From positions 18,717,635 through 18,781,634 of the forward strand of contig NC_052679.1 in assembly GCF_016802725.1 (NCBI RefSeq): a stretch of DNA of 64,000 nt, in the 5' to 3' direction. This stretch comes from Solenopsis invicta (lineage: Eukaryota; Arthropoda; Insecta; Hymenoptera; Formicidae). Position numbers and translations under genes: made by a program. Below the pieces are notes generated by a model, which searched no databases, was not told the origin of the DNA, and worked only from the letters and a program-made list of their open reading frames with translations. This document shows positions 48,801 through 61,118 of this stretch, in pieces (positions within the stretch are counted from its first letter, which is position 1; each line of letters opens with the position of its first letter).

Positions 48801-51107
48801 CTGAAGAGAAGAAATGATTAAGACGATTGTGGAGGATACAAAAAAAGCTCGAGACACAAAATTTATATCTCAACTGACCTTAATCTTCTTGTTTGACAAA
48901 TTATGTTTTATTATCAAGATTCTTGTTAATACGAATAAAATTCCTCTTTACGTGTTTACGTCATAATTTTACAGAAATATATGCGAGAATAGCATGATAA
49001 AAAATATTTTAATTTTCCAGTCGAGTTTATGACGAGAATGTCTATATATTGACTTAGCACTGATACACTGATTATATCAGTAGAAGGTGTGCATTCATTT
49101 AAGAGATGTTTATGCGTTTTATAAAACATGTTCTTATGTAAAAAATTCCAAGATGAGATGTGAACTAATTTAGTTTCATTAAACTTAGTTTCGATAAGTG
49201 TTGAAAGTGTTTCAGTGATACCTTTTAACAGAGAATAGATTGAAAAGGAATTTCTATTTACTTGTTTTTGCTACTTTGCCCGGTGATTTCAAAATCATAG
49301 GCTGCGATGTAGTCGTTCGTTTAGTAAGTTCTGGTTGTGGCGCCGATATGGATTTAGTGATCACAGGATTTGTTATTGGGCAACATACTATGAGGTCGAG
49401 AGACTCGCAGGTGTGATTGATCATTTTACCGTCTTTATGTTCCTGATCAACTTGTGGGCAATCATCTATATGTCTGCACACGCCAGTAGAATTGTCAATC
49501 ACGCATATCCACTCTGAAAGATACAAAAGACGCATTTAATGTAGTTATAAGTTATTGCTAAAGGTAGCATTACGTGTAACTGTGCTAAGATATTTTTTCC
49601 TCGATTTGAGTTTGCATCTAAAATTTTTAGTTTTCAATGTGATTTCAAGCTTAATTATTTAGCTTTAAGACGATAAAAAGAAAAAACATTAAGTTGGAAT
49701 AATTTTGAAGTCTTATATATAAATTATTATTAAATCTAATTGAAAGCTATTTTATATATGTATATTTTATAATAGTTCAAAAATTAATTTCTTTTCATTA
49801 CTTACTTAATGTTAATGATTTATAAAATAAATTGAGATATGTTAAAAGTTATATGAATAAGAATTAACTAATTTAATTTTGATGTAATTAAAAGTTAATT
49901 TTACAAAACATTATTTATATTACATTAGAAAATTGTAATTTTTAAACGTTAGATTACTTAAAATAATTAGAGAACAAGAGAGGATTGTGGAATACCTTTC
50001 TGTGTATTGACAATAATTCAGTAAATATAACGCAACACATTTCTAATCAACGCCAGTATATTTGCCATAGACTTCTATCCATCCCCCTATAGGTAAAAGT
50101 TCATTGTGCATATAGAACAAACATAAGTAACGAAGGAAAAAAATGATGTGTTTGTGGAATAGCAGAGTAGTAGTGGAATACTAACAACTACATCATGATA
50201 AGCACTTTTCTTTACAAAAAAAACATAAATTAATAATGTTTCGTAAATTTTACATAAAAATAAGTGCCATAAAAAAAGATTTTACGTACATTTTGTAAAA
50301 TATCCTTTATTTGAAAAACTTTCTTTAAATAGTTTTTTGGCTTACAAATTTTTTAAAAGAAAACTTAAAATATTTTACAAAAATTCTTTTGCTTCTAATA
50401 AACATTATACAATACCTACAATAAGATTATTGTAATATTGCAAGAGAGATGTACATGGCAGACGTCAATATTCCACAGTTACAGCCCGTACTTTATTTGT
50501 TGAATTTATACATCATACATTATGACATACATTTATAAATTTAATAATATTTGATATTCACATTTAAGATCTTTAAGTTAGATTAAAGTTGAAAAATTAA
50601 TATATAACATACTTTTCAAAACTATGTTGAGAGTATACATTTATAAAAATTTCTACTACCAACAAATTTGAAATTTTGTTTTTGTAAATACAGACACTGA
50701 GAAAAATTTCGATCAGATTTATCTCGTTAAAAAGTAAGAAATGGATATATCCGATTATTTAGATCGAAATATCCGAAAATAAACAGATAATCTGTCGAAT
50801 AGTCACTTAATTTTTAAACAGATTATCCGTTTATTTCTGCATATTCCGATCTAAATAATCGGAAATATTCGTTTGTTATTTTTTAACAGGATAATCCGAT
50901 CGTTATTTTTCGAACATTTTTCTCAGTGCAATAGTTTCGACGCAATTTTTTACCAAAGAACGCGTTCTACGTATTCGTTTAAAACAAGAATTTGCGTTTT
51001 TTTAGGGAGGAGAACCAGTACTCACCTCCGACACTATTCTGTCCGTACGTCATCGACAGGACCGACACCAACACGAACGGTGATAACGATGAGACGATCG
51101 ATGCCAT
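45806..51107 (-). CDS. CLIP-domain serine protease, array unit D
   Basis: Exons: 51107-51026, 49513-49262, 48800-48602, 47085-46823, 46466-46300, 45979-45806; 378 residues. The triad is intact (TAAHC, YHDIAIL, GDSGGP) and Asp189 is present (GVDTCEGDSGG). Gly226 (IIPGVYTRV) is kept, so the catalytic machinery looks complete and trypsin-like. The activation region is PISAGIGGEKADPKEF. It is the nearest of all copies to a normal IVGG but has no Arg or Lys before it, so normal trypsin-type activation is not expected. The CLIP domain begins after EW and has six Cys. Intron 1 carries a foldback MITE and intron 3 a piggyBac-like MITE, making this the longest unit. Confidence 0.9.
47385..48364. mobile_element. 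piggyBac-like MITE, TTAA-flanked
   Basis: The element 47389-48360 (972 bp) starts CCCTTAAACACG and ends GTGTGTTTAAAAG, inverted relatives, with TTAA on each side (47385-47388, 48361-48364). It has no transposase frame. Unit E carries the empty target (AGTATTTTAATTTTATTTCAA, about 53505) at the matching place in intron 3. Confidence 0.85.
50695..50928. mobile_element. 234-bp foldback MITE in intron 1 of unit D
   Basis: It begins CACTGAGAAAAATTTCGATC and ends CGAACATTTTTCTCAGTG. The arms pair nearly along their full length (for example CCGATTATTTAGATCG against CGATCTAAATAATCGG). Confidence 0.88.
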
Positions 51108-51160
51108 CCTTGACCAGCCTTGATTACGCGGTCTTCTCGTCTAACCTCGAAGACTCATCG

Positions 51161-51180
51161 CGATAAAATATATATCTCTT
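51161..51180 (-). promoter_or_regulatory. TATA-like promoter element of unit D
   Basis: AGATATATATTTTATCG on the - strand, about 55-65 bases upstream of the ATG, followed by GAGTCTTCGAGGTTAGACGA, a block also conserved in F. Confidence 0.55.
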
Positions 51181-51359
51181 TAATACGTCTGTTCTTTATG
51201 TTTCCGCTTTTTCTGATCCCCACTTAGCTCACTTATTCGTTTCACCGTGGAGATGGTAAATCAAGGTCTTCTCGTAATGCATCTCGCGGTAAATCAGCCG
51301 ATTCCATTCGCGACTCCTGGAAGAAGTTAGAAAGGAGCTCTAAAGACAAATGATTAAAG

Positions 51360-51457
51360 CCCATTTTACAATAGCCGTAACGTGGTTGTAATAGAATAAA
51401 TAACTATTCATTTTTTATATTACGACCTTACGGCGTTAACGGTTATTATAGAATGGG
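51360..51457. repeat. Unit-upstream foldback copy, unit D
   Basis: CCCATTTTACAATAGCCGTAA and TTAACGGTTATTATAGAATGGG pair as inverted arms around about 55 bases. Confidence 0.75.
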
Positions 51458-51906
51458 TTTTATAGATGAGCAGTTGTCGCTTGCCGCAACAGATCTGTCT
51501 GCGTGATTCTCATTCAATTTCGATGAAAATCGCTACAAATTCAGTAATTTCGTTTTTGCGAATGTATATCTTCTATGCAATTTATAATGCGCTGCCGTTA
51601 TTACAAGGAATGATATTGGAAGGATATTTTTGCTTAAATTAATATGAGTTTGAATGAGATGCTTAATGAATGTTGCAATGTTATAAGTAGAGATTGGGAG
51701 TCATAGGCAAATAGAGCCAGGTAAGATCACAAAATAAAAATTGTCTTTAATTATCTTTTAATTTTACACATAAATTGTTAGGATGTTGTTATTTACATTT
51801 AGTGCGCTAAAATTGGATTTTGGACAAAAGCTTGCATTAAGAATGAGCTTTTTTGTTGTATAAAAAAAAAACGTATTTAATATTTGAAAAAATACATACA
51901 TTTCAA

Positions 51907-54900
51907 TTAAACAATATCTTTAAAATTTTCCGGCCACGCATATCTTTCTATCCAAGGAATGTAATGATAGACTCGAGTGTAGACGCCAGGTTTGCTGCCG
52001 CAGAGTCGTCCGAGGCTGTTGATCCCAATCACGTTGTGCATACATTTATAGTCCGTGTTAACGACGGCAAGTGGTCCTCCGCTATCACCCTTAATCAACA
52101 ACAAATATATTCAATTAATTTGTCTGTGTTTGTAAATTTTTTTATAAAAAATTATTTATTCTTGATATAAAAATGATATAGAGGAGTGTTGCCAAATTGC
52201 ACTACTTAAGCTATTTTTTATTACATTTTGTATTTGGTGTTTGTTTTAGATGAACATTAAACTTTAAAATTGTAACTTGATTTTTCAGGCATTTATTGAT
52301 ACACTTTAAATCTTTCAGTAATAACAAATTCAAAATTAGGTAATAGTCACAAAAACAATTTTAATAGACTCAAGTTAAAATAAAGTTTTTATTGAGAAAG
52401 ATGAAACATGCAACTTTTGGTGCAAATGTATTACCTCACATTTTCTACCAGTATCTTCCCAGATTTTTCCCGCACATATTTGCCAGTTGTCGACGATTCC
52501 TGATGGGAGCTCAACGGAGCTGCCGTCGAAGTAACTCGCGTTGCAAGACGCATAGGAGATCATTTTGGGCGTCATCTTTATTAAATAATCATAAACTTCG
52601 TCATTAGCTGAAGAATTAAAGAATAATGCTTTTATTAATTTCATATCTACATATATGCATATTTCTTTGATGACAATAAAATTGAATATTCGAAAATGTA
52701 TAGATGTGAACGGTAATCTTATGCAATATCACATATCAATTTTATTTTAGTAGTTTATTTCATTTTGAGAATTTCTGAGAATTTAATTTTGTTTCTCTTC
52801 ATTTAAAAATCACTCGTACATCTTTATCATTGATTAAAACTAAAACATAATTTATATATAAAAGATGTAGCTCCCTCATAATTAAAAAACTAGCAGTCAT
52901 ATAAAGATATCTATACAAGATTTATAATTAGGTTTTAGAAATTTTAAAGAACTACCGTGTTAGTAATTACGTCTTTTTGAAATCCATCCGGTTGCTCTTG
53001 TCTGAGAATACCGACTTAAGTCAGGCCAATGTACCGGAAGACAAGCTGGTCTGACATGGGCAGTATAGTTAGCTTCCTCCTTTAGACGCAGTATAGCTAT
53101 GTCATGATATTGCGACGGGTGTTTATAGTCGGGATGTCTTATCCTTTCTGCGATTGCCATAGCCTGCGGCATCGCGTTGTCATTAATCCGCATAAAATTT
53201 AAATCGCCAAGACGTACCCAGGTTGCATTTCCCCTTTGAAACAAAATAAGATTTATTATAATTAGCATAATTTATTAACACATGTCAAACTTCAGTCAAA
53301 GCGAGAAAAAGAAAGCAATTTTTTAAGTAATTTCCAACAATGATAAGATAAATTCAAATTTTTTGAAAAGAATTTTAAGGAAGTTTTTGATGATGGTCGT
53401 TCTTAGTTGCAGTTTTTTCATGATTTAATTTTCACATTTTAATGTTAATTGCTAAAATTGAATCTTTAAAAATATACTGAAATTTAAGTAAACCGTAATC
53501 TTATTTAAGTATTTTAATTTTATTTCAATTAGTTACTTAATTGCAATCTGAGAATTTATTGCTCTTATTTTTCTATATTTTAAAATCACTCGTCATAAAA
53601 GCGTTTCGATATAATTTAATCAAAATTTAGAAAGCATTAATTTTATAATGAATACAATTTTTCATTTTAAATTTCTATAAAAGCAATCTCTTGTAATAAT
53701 TTTCTTCATTAGTTTTCGAGCGCAAGTTAGACGAATGAAGAAAGAAAAGCCGAAATTTACCAATTAGATGTCCAAGTGCAGTGGGCTGCTGTCAGGACAA
53801 TCTTGGAGGAAATTAAGCTACCGCCGCAAAGCCATTGGATATTATTAGAACTGCCGAAACCGACGGTCGCCATATGCGGAAAATTTGTCAAAGTTACTCT
53901 CTCGCCATTTTGATCAAATAATATTGGGCATCCGAAATTATTCGCGTACTCTGCGCATTCTGAAGAGAAGAAATACAAAACTCGAGACACCAAATTTATA
54001 TCTCAACTGACCCTAATCATCTTGTTTGATAAAGTACGTCTTCTTATTTTGCTTTTCAAGATCTCGTTAATATGAATAAAATTTTACTTTGCGGATTTAC
54101 GTTATAAATTTGCAAAAATGTATATGTACAAAATAGCATGCAAAAAATAATTTTCCACTTGAGTTTACTGAGAATGTCTATATGTTGACTTAGCACGGTA
54201 CGCTGATTATATTATATCAGTAGAAGGCGTGCATTCATTTAAGCGATGTTTAAGCGATGCGTATTATAAGACTTACGTAAAGAATTCCAAGATGAGATGC
54301 GGACCAATTTTGTTTTGTTAAACTTAGGTTCGATAAGTATTGACAGTGTTCCAGCGATTCTTATCTCTTATCAAAGAATAGATTTAAAAAAAAATTCTAT
54401 TTACTTGCTAGTGCTACTTCTCCTGGTGATCCCAATATCATAGGCTGCGATGTATTCGTGCGTTTAGTAAGTTCTGGTTGTGGCGCCAATGTTGATTCGG
54501 TGATCACAGGATTTGTTGTTGGGCAACATACTATATGGTCGAAAGATTCGCAGGTCAGATTGATCATTTTACCGGCTGACAATTCCTGAAAAACTTGCGG
54601 GCAATCATTTATATGTCTGCATACGCCTGGCGAATTGTTGACTACGCATGGCCAATCTGAACGATACAAATGGCGCATGTAATGTAGTTATGAGTTATTG
54701 CTAAAGATAAAATTACAGATGACTGTGCAAAGATATTTTTTTCTTGATTTGAATGTGCGTCTAAAAGTTAAAGTTTTTAATGTGTCTTTAAGCTTTGTTA
54801 TTTATTAACGCGCTTTAACATGATAAAAGAAAATGACATCAGTTGGAATAATTTTGAAACTTTATATATTATTAAAGCTGATTGAAAGGCATTTTATGTA

Positions 54901-55270
54901 TGTATGTATTATAATAATTCAATATTTTATTTCTTTTTATATGACTTAAAGTTAATGGTTTATAAAATTAATTTAAATTTATTTTAGATACGTTCAAAGT
55001 TACATGAATAAGAACTAAATAATTTAATCTTTCTATAATTAAAAGTCAATTTTAAACAGCATTATTCATATTAAACTAGGAAAGTGTAATTTTTTAAAGT
55101 TAGTTTACTTAAAATAATTAAAGAAAAGGTGGGTATTGTGAAATAAAACAAGAATTTGCGTTTTTTAGCGAGAAGAACCAACACTCACCTCCGATACCAT
55201 TCTGTCCATACGTCGCCGACAGAATCGACACCAATACCGGCAGTAATAACGATGAGACGATCGGTGACAT
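51907..55270 (-). CDS. CLIP-domain serine protease, array unit E (altered S1 loop)
   Basis: Exons: 55270-55189, 54656-54405, 53959-53761, 53233-52971, 52607-52435, 52089-51907; 383 residues, the longest copy. The triad is intact (TAAHC, YHDIAIL, GDSGGP). The loop before the Ser motif has a two-residue insertion and reads EDTGRKCEGDSGG, so Arg or Lys, not Asp, sits near position 189/190. The usual GWGQVG after the third exon pair is GWISKRR. The activation region is DQNGERVTLTNFPHM, lacking both Gly-Gly and IVGG. The C-terminus is extended by KDIV. With unit F it forms a close pair (shared KDIV/EDIV tail, KCE before the Ser motif, TNTSQPM linker). Confidence 0.89.
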
Positions 55271-55322
55271 TCTTGATCAGCCTTGGTCACGCGGTCTTCT
55301 CGTTTAATATCGAAGACTTGTT

Positions 55323-55340
55323 GTGATAAAAGATATACCC
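55323..55340 (-). promoter_or_regulatory. TATA-like promoter element of unit E
   Basis: GGTATATCTTTTATCAC on the - strand, about 55 bases upstream of the ATG; same variant as unit C. Confidence 0.45.
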
Positions 55341-55524
55341 CGTTTCACACGTCTGCTCTATACGTTTCTGCTTTTTTCCGATCCCCACCCAGCTCATTCA
55401 TTCCTCCTACTGTGTAGATGGTGAACCAAGGTCTTCTCATAATGCATCTTGCGATAAATCAGCCGATTCCATTCGCGACTCGTGGAAGAAGTTGGAAAGG
55501 GTCTCTAACGACGAATGATTAAAG

Positions 55525-55627
55525 CTTACTATACAATAGCCGTAACGTGATTGTAAGAGGATGAATAACTTTTTATTTTTTATGTTATAACTTTATGGCT
55601 TTATGTTTACGGCTATTGTAAAACAGG
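55525..55627. repeat. Unit-upstream foldback copy, unit E
   Basis: ACAATAGCCGTAACGTG at the left and TTTACGGCTATTGTAAA at the right are inverted. Confidence 0.7.
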
Positions 55628-56143
55628 TTTTACAAATGAGCAGTTGTCGTGTGCCGCAACAAAACTGAATCAAGTATTGAAATCTCCATGATTTCCATGC
55701 GACTTTGAATTGAAATCGCTGCAAATCCTGTTATTTCGGTTTTGTAAATTTATTGTACATCTTTCGTGCAAATTATAATATACGCTGCTGTCGTTACAAG
55801 AACGGTATTGAAAAGATATTTTTACTTAAATCAATATGACTTTGAATTTAATAGGAATTTATTTATTAGATTCTTAGGTCCATAAATACTCAATAAATGT
55901 CGCAATGTAAACAGAGATTGGGAGTCACAATCAAATAGAGCCAGGAAAATTCGCGCAATAAATATTAACTTCAGTCTTCTTTTATTTTTATACTATACAT
56001 GTATTGCTAGGATGTAGTTAGGTTCGCTAAAATCAGATTTTCTGTTGCACATATAGTTGCACATTCATACAGTTAGTAACTGTACGAATTTTTGTGTCAT
56101 ATAAGAAAGAAATTTAACACTTGAGAAAATGGATACATTTAAA

Positions 56144-59100
56144 TTAAACAATATCTTCAAAATATTCCGGCCACGCGGTTCTTTCTATCCAAGGCATGTA
56201 GTGATAGACTCGAGTGAAGACGCCAGGTATACCGTTACCGCAGAGTCGTCCGAAACTGTTGATTCCAATCACGCTGTGCATACATTTATAGTCCGTGTTA
56301 ACGACGGCAAGTGGTCCTCCGCTATCACTCTTAATCAACAACAAATATATTCAATTAATTTGTCTGTGTTTATAAATTTTTTTGTTATAAAAATTATATA
56401 AGGGAGTATTGCCAAATGCGCACTACTTAAGCTATTTTTTATTATATTTTTATTATATAATTTGGTGCTGTTTTAAGTTTTTAATATTAAATTTTGAAAT
56501 TGTAACTTGATGTTTCTAGCCTCTATTATTACACGTTAAATCTTTCAGTAATAACAAATTAGATAATAGTTAGAAAACAATTTTAATCCGTTGAAATCAT
56601 ACTTCCACGTAATAACATAACGGTTACATGGAGTCCACTGGATCCCCTGCACAAAATCAGTCGTCATTTGCAAGCTTTTTGATATTTCATCGCAAAAATT
56701 TTACTAAACATACCTTGAGGTTTCTTGTTTATTAGCCAATACTTTTTTAAATTAAAATTTGACATAATGAAAAAATTCAAATAAAAAAGAACTGCAAAAT
56801 TTGACTTTTTTTTACAAAAATATTCATAAAACTTTGAATTTTTGAGATAATTCAACAAAAATTTAGAGGTGTATTCTCAATATATTATACTTTCAAATAA
56901 AAATTAATTTCATAGAAGGTTTTGAAAAAAGTACATTTATTTGGAAGTTTAAAGTGCTTGACAAAAATTGTAAAATCAAAGAATTGAGTTACAAGACGCA
57001 AAACAGAGTAAATAAATTACTCTACGTACTCTTAAAGTTAGTGTGGGGTTTTTTGGACCCCTTGTGACCGTAACAGGTTAATAAACTTAAAATAAAATTT
57101 TTATTAAGAAGAATAAATCATGCAATTTTTGGTGCAAATGTATTACCTCACATTTTTGATTCGCTGTTAAACATATTTGCCAGTTGTCGACAATTCCTGA
57201 TGGGAGATAAACGGAGCTGCTACCGTTGAAGTAACTCGCATTGCAAGACGCATAGGAGACCTTATTGGGCGTCATCTTTATTAAATAATCATAAACTTCG
57301 ACATCACCTAAAGAATTAAAGAACAATGCTTTTATTAACTTTTATCTACATATATGCTTTTTTTGATGACAATAAAATTTAGTATTTAAAAATTTACAGA
57401 AATGAACAATAATCTTATGCAATATCACATTTTAATTTAATTTTAGTAGCTTATTTAATTTTCTTTTGAGAATTTAATTTTTTCTTTATTTAAAAATTAC
57501 TCGTGCCTCGTTTAACATCATACAAAAAAGAATTTATATATAAAAGATATAATTCTTTCATAATTAGAGAACTAACACTCATTTAAGAGTATATATACAA
57601 GATTTGTAATTACTTTTTAGAAATTTTGAAAGAACTTTTGTGTTTGTAATTACGTTTATTTTGAATCCATCCCGTTACGGCTGCCTGGGAATATCGATTT
57701 ACATCAGGCCAATCTACTGGAAGACAAGCTGGTCTGACATAATCAGTATAGTTCGCGTTCTCCTTCAGACGCAGTATAGCTATGTCATGATACTGCAACG
57801 GACATTTATAGTCGGGATGTGTTATTCTTTCCGCGATAGCGATAGTCTGCGCAATCGCCTCGCCAGACTTCTGAATGAGATTTAGATGGTCGAGACGTAT
57901 CCAGGTTGCATTCCCCCTTTTTGAAACAAAACGAGATTTATTATAGTTAAAATTATTATTTATTAACACATGTCAAAATTAAATTAATAACGAGAGAAAA
58001 AGCGACTTTTTATTTAATTTCCTGCAATGATAAAATAAATTCAAATTCTTCGAGCAGAATTTTAAGCAAGTTTTTGATGATGGTCATTCTCAGATGCAAT
58101 TTTTTTATCAATTAATATTCATATTTTAATCATAACTGTTGAAATGGAATATTTCCAAATATGCTAAAACTTAAGTTTAACTATAATTTTATTTAAATGT
58201 TTTAATTTTAATTCAATTACTTATTTAATTGTAGTCTCAGAACTTACTACTAATTTTGTTTTTTTTTTTATTTTAAAAGCACTCGTAATAAAAGTGTTTT
58301 TATATGATTTGATCAAAATTCAGAAAGCAGCAATTTTATAATGTAGGTGATTTTTCATTTTAAATTTCTATAAAAACAGTTTTTTTGTAATTATTTTCTT
58401 TATTAATTTTCGAACGTAAGTTAGACGAATGAAGAAAGACAAGCTAAAATTTACCAATCCGGTGTCCAAGTGCAGTGGGCTGCTGTCAGGACAATCTTGG
58501 AGGAAATTAAGCTACCAGCGCAAAACCATCGGATATTGTTGGGACCGCCAAAACCGATGGTCACCATATACGGAAGATTTTTTAGAGAGACTCTGTTGCC
58601 ACTTTTATTAAATGTTATTGGGCATCCGAAATCATCCGCGTATTCTGCGCATTCTAAAGAGAAGAAAACATTTAAACAATTTTAAAGGATACAAAACTCG
58701 AGACCAAATCTAAATCTCAACCTAATCTCAGTTTAATCTTCTTGTTTGACAAATTATGTCTCCTTATTTTGTTTTTAAGATTTTATTAATGTGAATAAAA
58801 TTTCACTTTACAAACTTATTTTATAATTAACAAAAATGTATATGCAAAGTATCATAATAAAAAATGTGTTAATTTTTCACTCGAATTTACTTCGAATGTT
58901 TATTTGCTGACTTAGCACTGATACGCTAATTATACATGTAGTGGTAGAAGGTGTGCATTTATTTAAAGGATGTTTATGCGTATTATAAAACATGTTCTTA
59001 TGTAAAGAATTCTAAGATAAAATATGAAAATATTTAGTTTCATTAAACTTAGTTTTAATAAGTATTGAAAGTATTCCAGGGATTCTTATCTTTTATCACA

Positions 59101-59967
59101 AAATAGATTGAAAAGGTACTTTACTTACTTGTTTTTGATACAATTCCCGGTGATCCCAATATCATAGGCCGTGATGTATTTGTTTGTTTAGTAAGTTTTG
59201 GTTGTGGCGCTGATATTGGTTCGGTGACTACAGGATTTGTTGTTGGACAACATACTATAAGATCGAGAGATTCGCAGGTCAGATTGATCATTTTACCGGC
59301 TGATAATTCTTGAGATACTTGCGGGCAATCATTTATATGTCTGCATACGCCTGGAGAATTGTTGACCACGCATGACCACTCTAGAAAGTACAAAAAACGC
59401 ATTTAATTTAGTTATGAGTTATTTGCTAAAGATAAAATTACAGATGACTGTGCAAAGATACTTCTTCCTCGATTTGAATTTTTGTCTAAAAGTTAAAGTA
59501 TTTAATGTAACTTGAAAAAAAAGACGTAAGTTAGAATAATTTTAAAGAATTCTATATAAATTAATATTAAAGCTACTTGATAGGCATTTTATATATGTAT
59601 GTTTTATAATTTAAAATTTTGTTTTTTTTTATATGACTTAAAGTTAATGGTTTATAAAATTAATTTAAAAATTAATTTAGATATGTTACAAGTTATCTGA
59701 ATAAAAACTAACTAATTTAATCTCAACGTAATTAAAAGTTAATTTTAAGAAGCATTATTTATATTAAATTAGAAATTCGTAATTTTTTAAAGTTAGATTT
59801 CTTAAAACAATTATAATTAACAGAAAAGGTGGGGAATGTGAAATATAACAAGAATTTGCATTTTTTAGCGAGAAGAACCAATACTCACCTGCGACACCCT
59901 GTTCGTATGTCACCGACAGGATCGACAGCAACACTAGCAGTAATAACGATGAGACGATCGAAGCCAT
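56144..59967 (-). CDS. CLIP-domain serine protease homologue, array unit F (altered active site)
   Basis: Exons: 59967-59889, 59380-59129, 58653-58455, 57916-57654, 57307-57147, 56329-56144; 379 residues, all phases match. His57 (TAAHC), Asp102 (YHDIAIL) and Ser195 remain, but the motif reads SDSGGP, so the oxyanion-hole Gly193 is Ser. The loop before it is ICLTANQKCESDS, with Gln or Lys at 189/190 in place of Asp and the normal ICAG lost. The CGGSL of other copies is CAGSL. The activation region is NKSGNRVSLKNLPYM with no IVGG. The Asp exon has an extra Cys (DYKCPLQ). The frame is open, so selection for a non-catalytic role is possible. Intron 5 holds a piggyBac-like MITE. Confidence 0.87.
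56583..57081. mobile_element. piggyBac-like MITE, TTAA-flanked, in unit F
   Basis: An insert of 491 bp (56587-57077) lies between two TTAA words. The ends TCCGTTGAAATCAT and (reversed) CCTGTTACGGTCAC are only loosely inverted. At the same place unit E reads AATTTTAATAGACTCAAG (about 52358) without the insert, an empty site. Confidence 0.72.
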
Positions 59968-60019
59968 TTTTGATTAGTCTTGGTTATGCGGTCTTCTCGT
60001 GTAATCTCGAAGACTCACC

Positions 60020-60040
60020 GCGATAAAATATATATCTCGT
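60020..60040 (-). promoter_or_regulatory. TATA-like promoter element of unit F
   Basis: GAGATATATATTTTATCG on the - strand, about 55-70 bases upstream of the ATG, followed by GAGTCTTCGAGATTACACGA. Confidence 0.55.
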
Positions 60041-60217
60041 TTAATACGTCTGTTCTTTATGTTTCCGCTTTTTCTGGTCCCCACCCAGCTCATTCATTCG
60101 TCCCACTGCGGAGATGGTGAATCAAGGTCTTCTCGTCTAATGTACCTTACGATAAGTCAGCTGATTCGCGACTCGTAGAAGAAGTTGGAAAGGCGCTCTA
60201 ACGACGGATGATTAAAG

Positions 60218-60320
60218 CCCATTATACAATAGCCGTAACGTGGTTGTAAGAGAATGAATAACTTTTCATTGCTTATGTTACAACCTTATGGCTTTATGTT
60301 TACGACTATTGTAAATTGGG
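60218..60320. repeat. Unit-upstream foldback copy, unit F
   Basis: CCCATTATACAATAGCCGTAA and TTTACGACTATTGTAAATTGGG are inverted arms. Confidence 0.75.
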
Positions 60321-60797
60321 TTTTCGACGAGCAGTTGTTCCGTCCTTTCTCTATAATATAAATCATCAAACAAATTTAATATTTTATTTGTTAATTAATT
60401 TTATATAAAAGAATAAAGAATTATTGTGGATATTTTTTCTTTTATAATTTTTCTTACACAGATTTTATTGTAAGAGAATAAGTTAATAAATTAAAGTTAA
60501 AAATTAAATCAGTTAAAATTACTTAAATTAAGTTACTAACATTTAACTTTATAATTAGTTGGAACCCAACATTATACCAAATTGATAATATTTAAAATTT
60601 AATATTTACTTGTTTGATGTAAAAAAAATTATTTTGTTGGTACTAATAATAAATACTTATTTGCAATCAAGTAATCTTTCTTTATTAGTGTAGAGCATAT
60701 GGTTTTGAAACGATCTTGTATCGAAGAACGTACGTGCTTCATGAACCCGTTTAAGACAGGAATTCGTGTATTTTTAGCAAGCAAAACCAGTACTCAC

Positions 60798-60874
60798 CTC
60801 CGACATTCTGTCCGTGTGTCGCCGATAGGATCGACTAACAATAACGATGAGACGATCGGCACGCTCGCTGGCAT
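60798..60874 (-). pseudogene. Orphan, frame-damaged signal-peptide exon of a lost protease unit
   Basis: The exon matches exon 1 of other units (ATCGTCTCATCGTTATTG...GGACAGAATGTCGGAG and a GTGAGT donor), but the usual ATG has become GTG. An upstream ATG reads through, and an internal deletion makes the exon 77 bases, so it ends in phase 2 and not phase 1. Splicing it to the next CLIP exon (unit F, 59380) would shift the frame. No other exon of this unit remains, and the TATA-like word is decayed (TATAACTTCCATC). Confidence 0.8.
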
Positions 60875-61118
60875 CCTTGATCAGCCTTGATCATGCGGAC
60901 TACTCGTCTAATTGTCGCGATGGAAGTTATACTTTGTCTAACACAACCATTCCATACGTTTCCGCTTTTACCAATCTCTACCCAGCTCACTCATTCCTCC
61001 CACCGTAGAGATGTTGAATCTTGAAGTTATCTCGTAATGCACTTCGCGATAAATCAACCGATTCCATTTGCGATTTTGTGGATAAAGTCGGAAAGGTGCT
61101 TTAAAGACGGATGATTAA

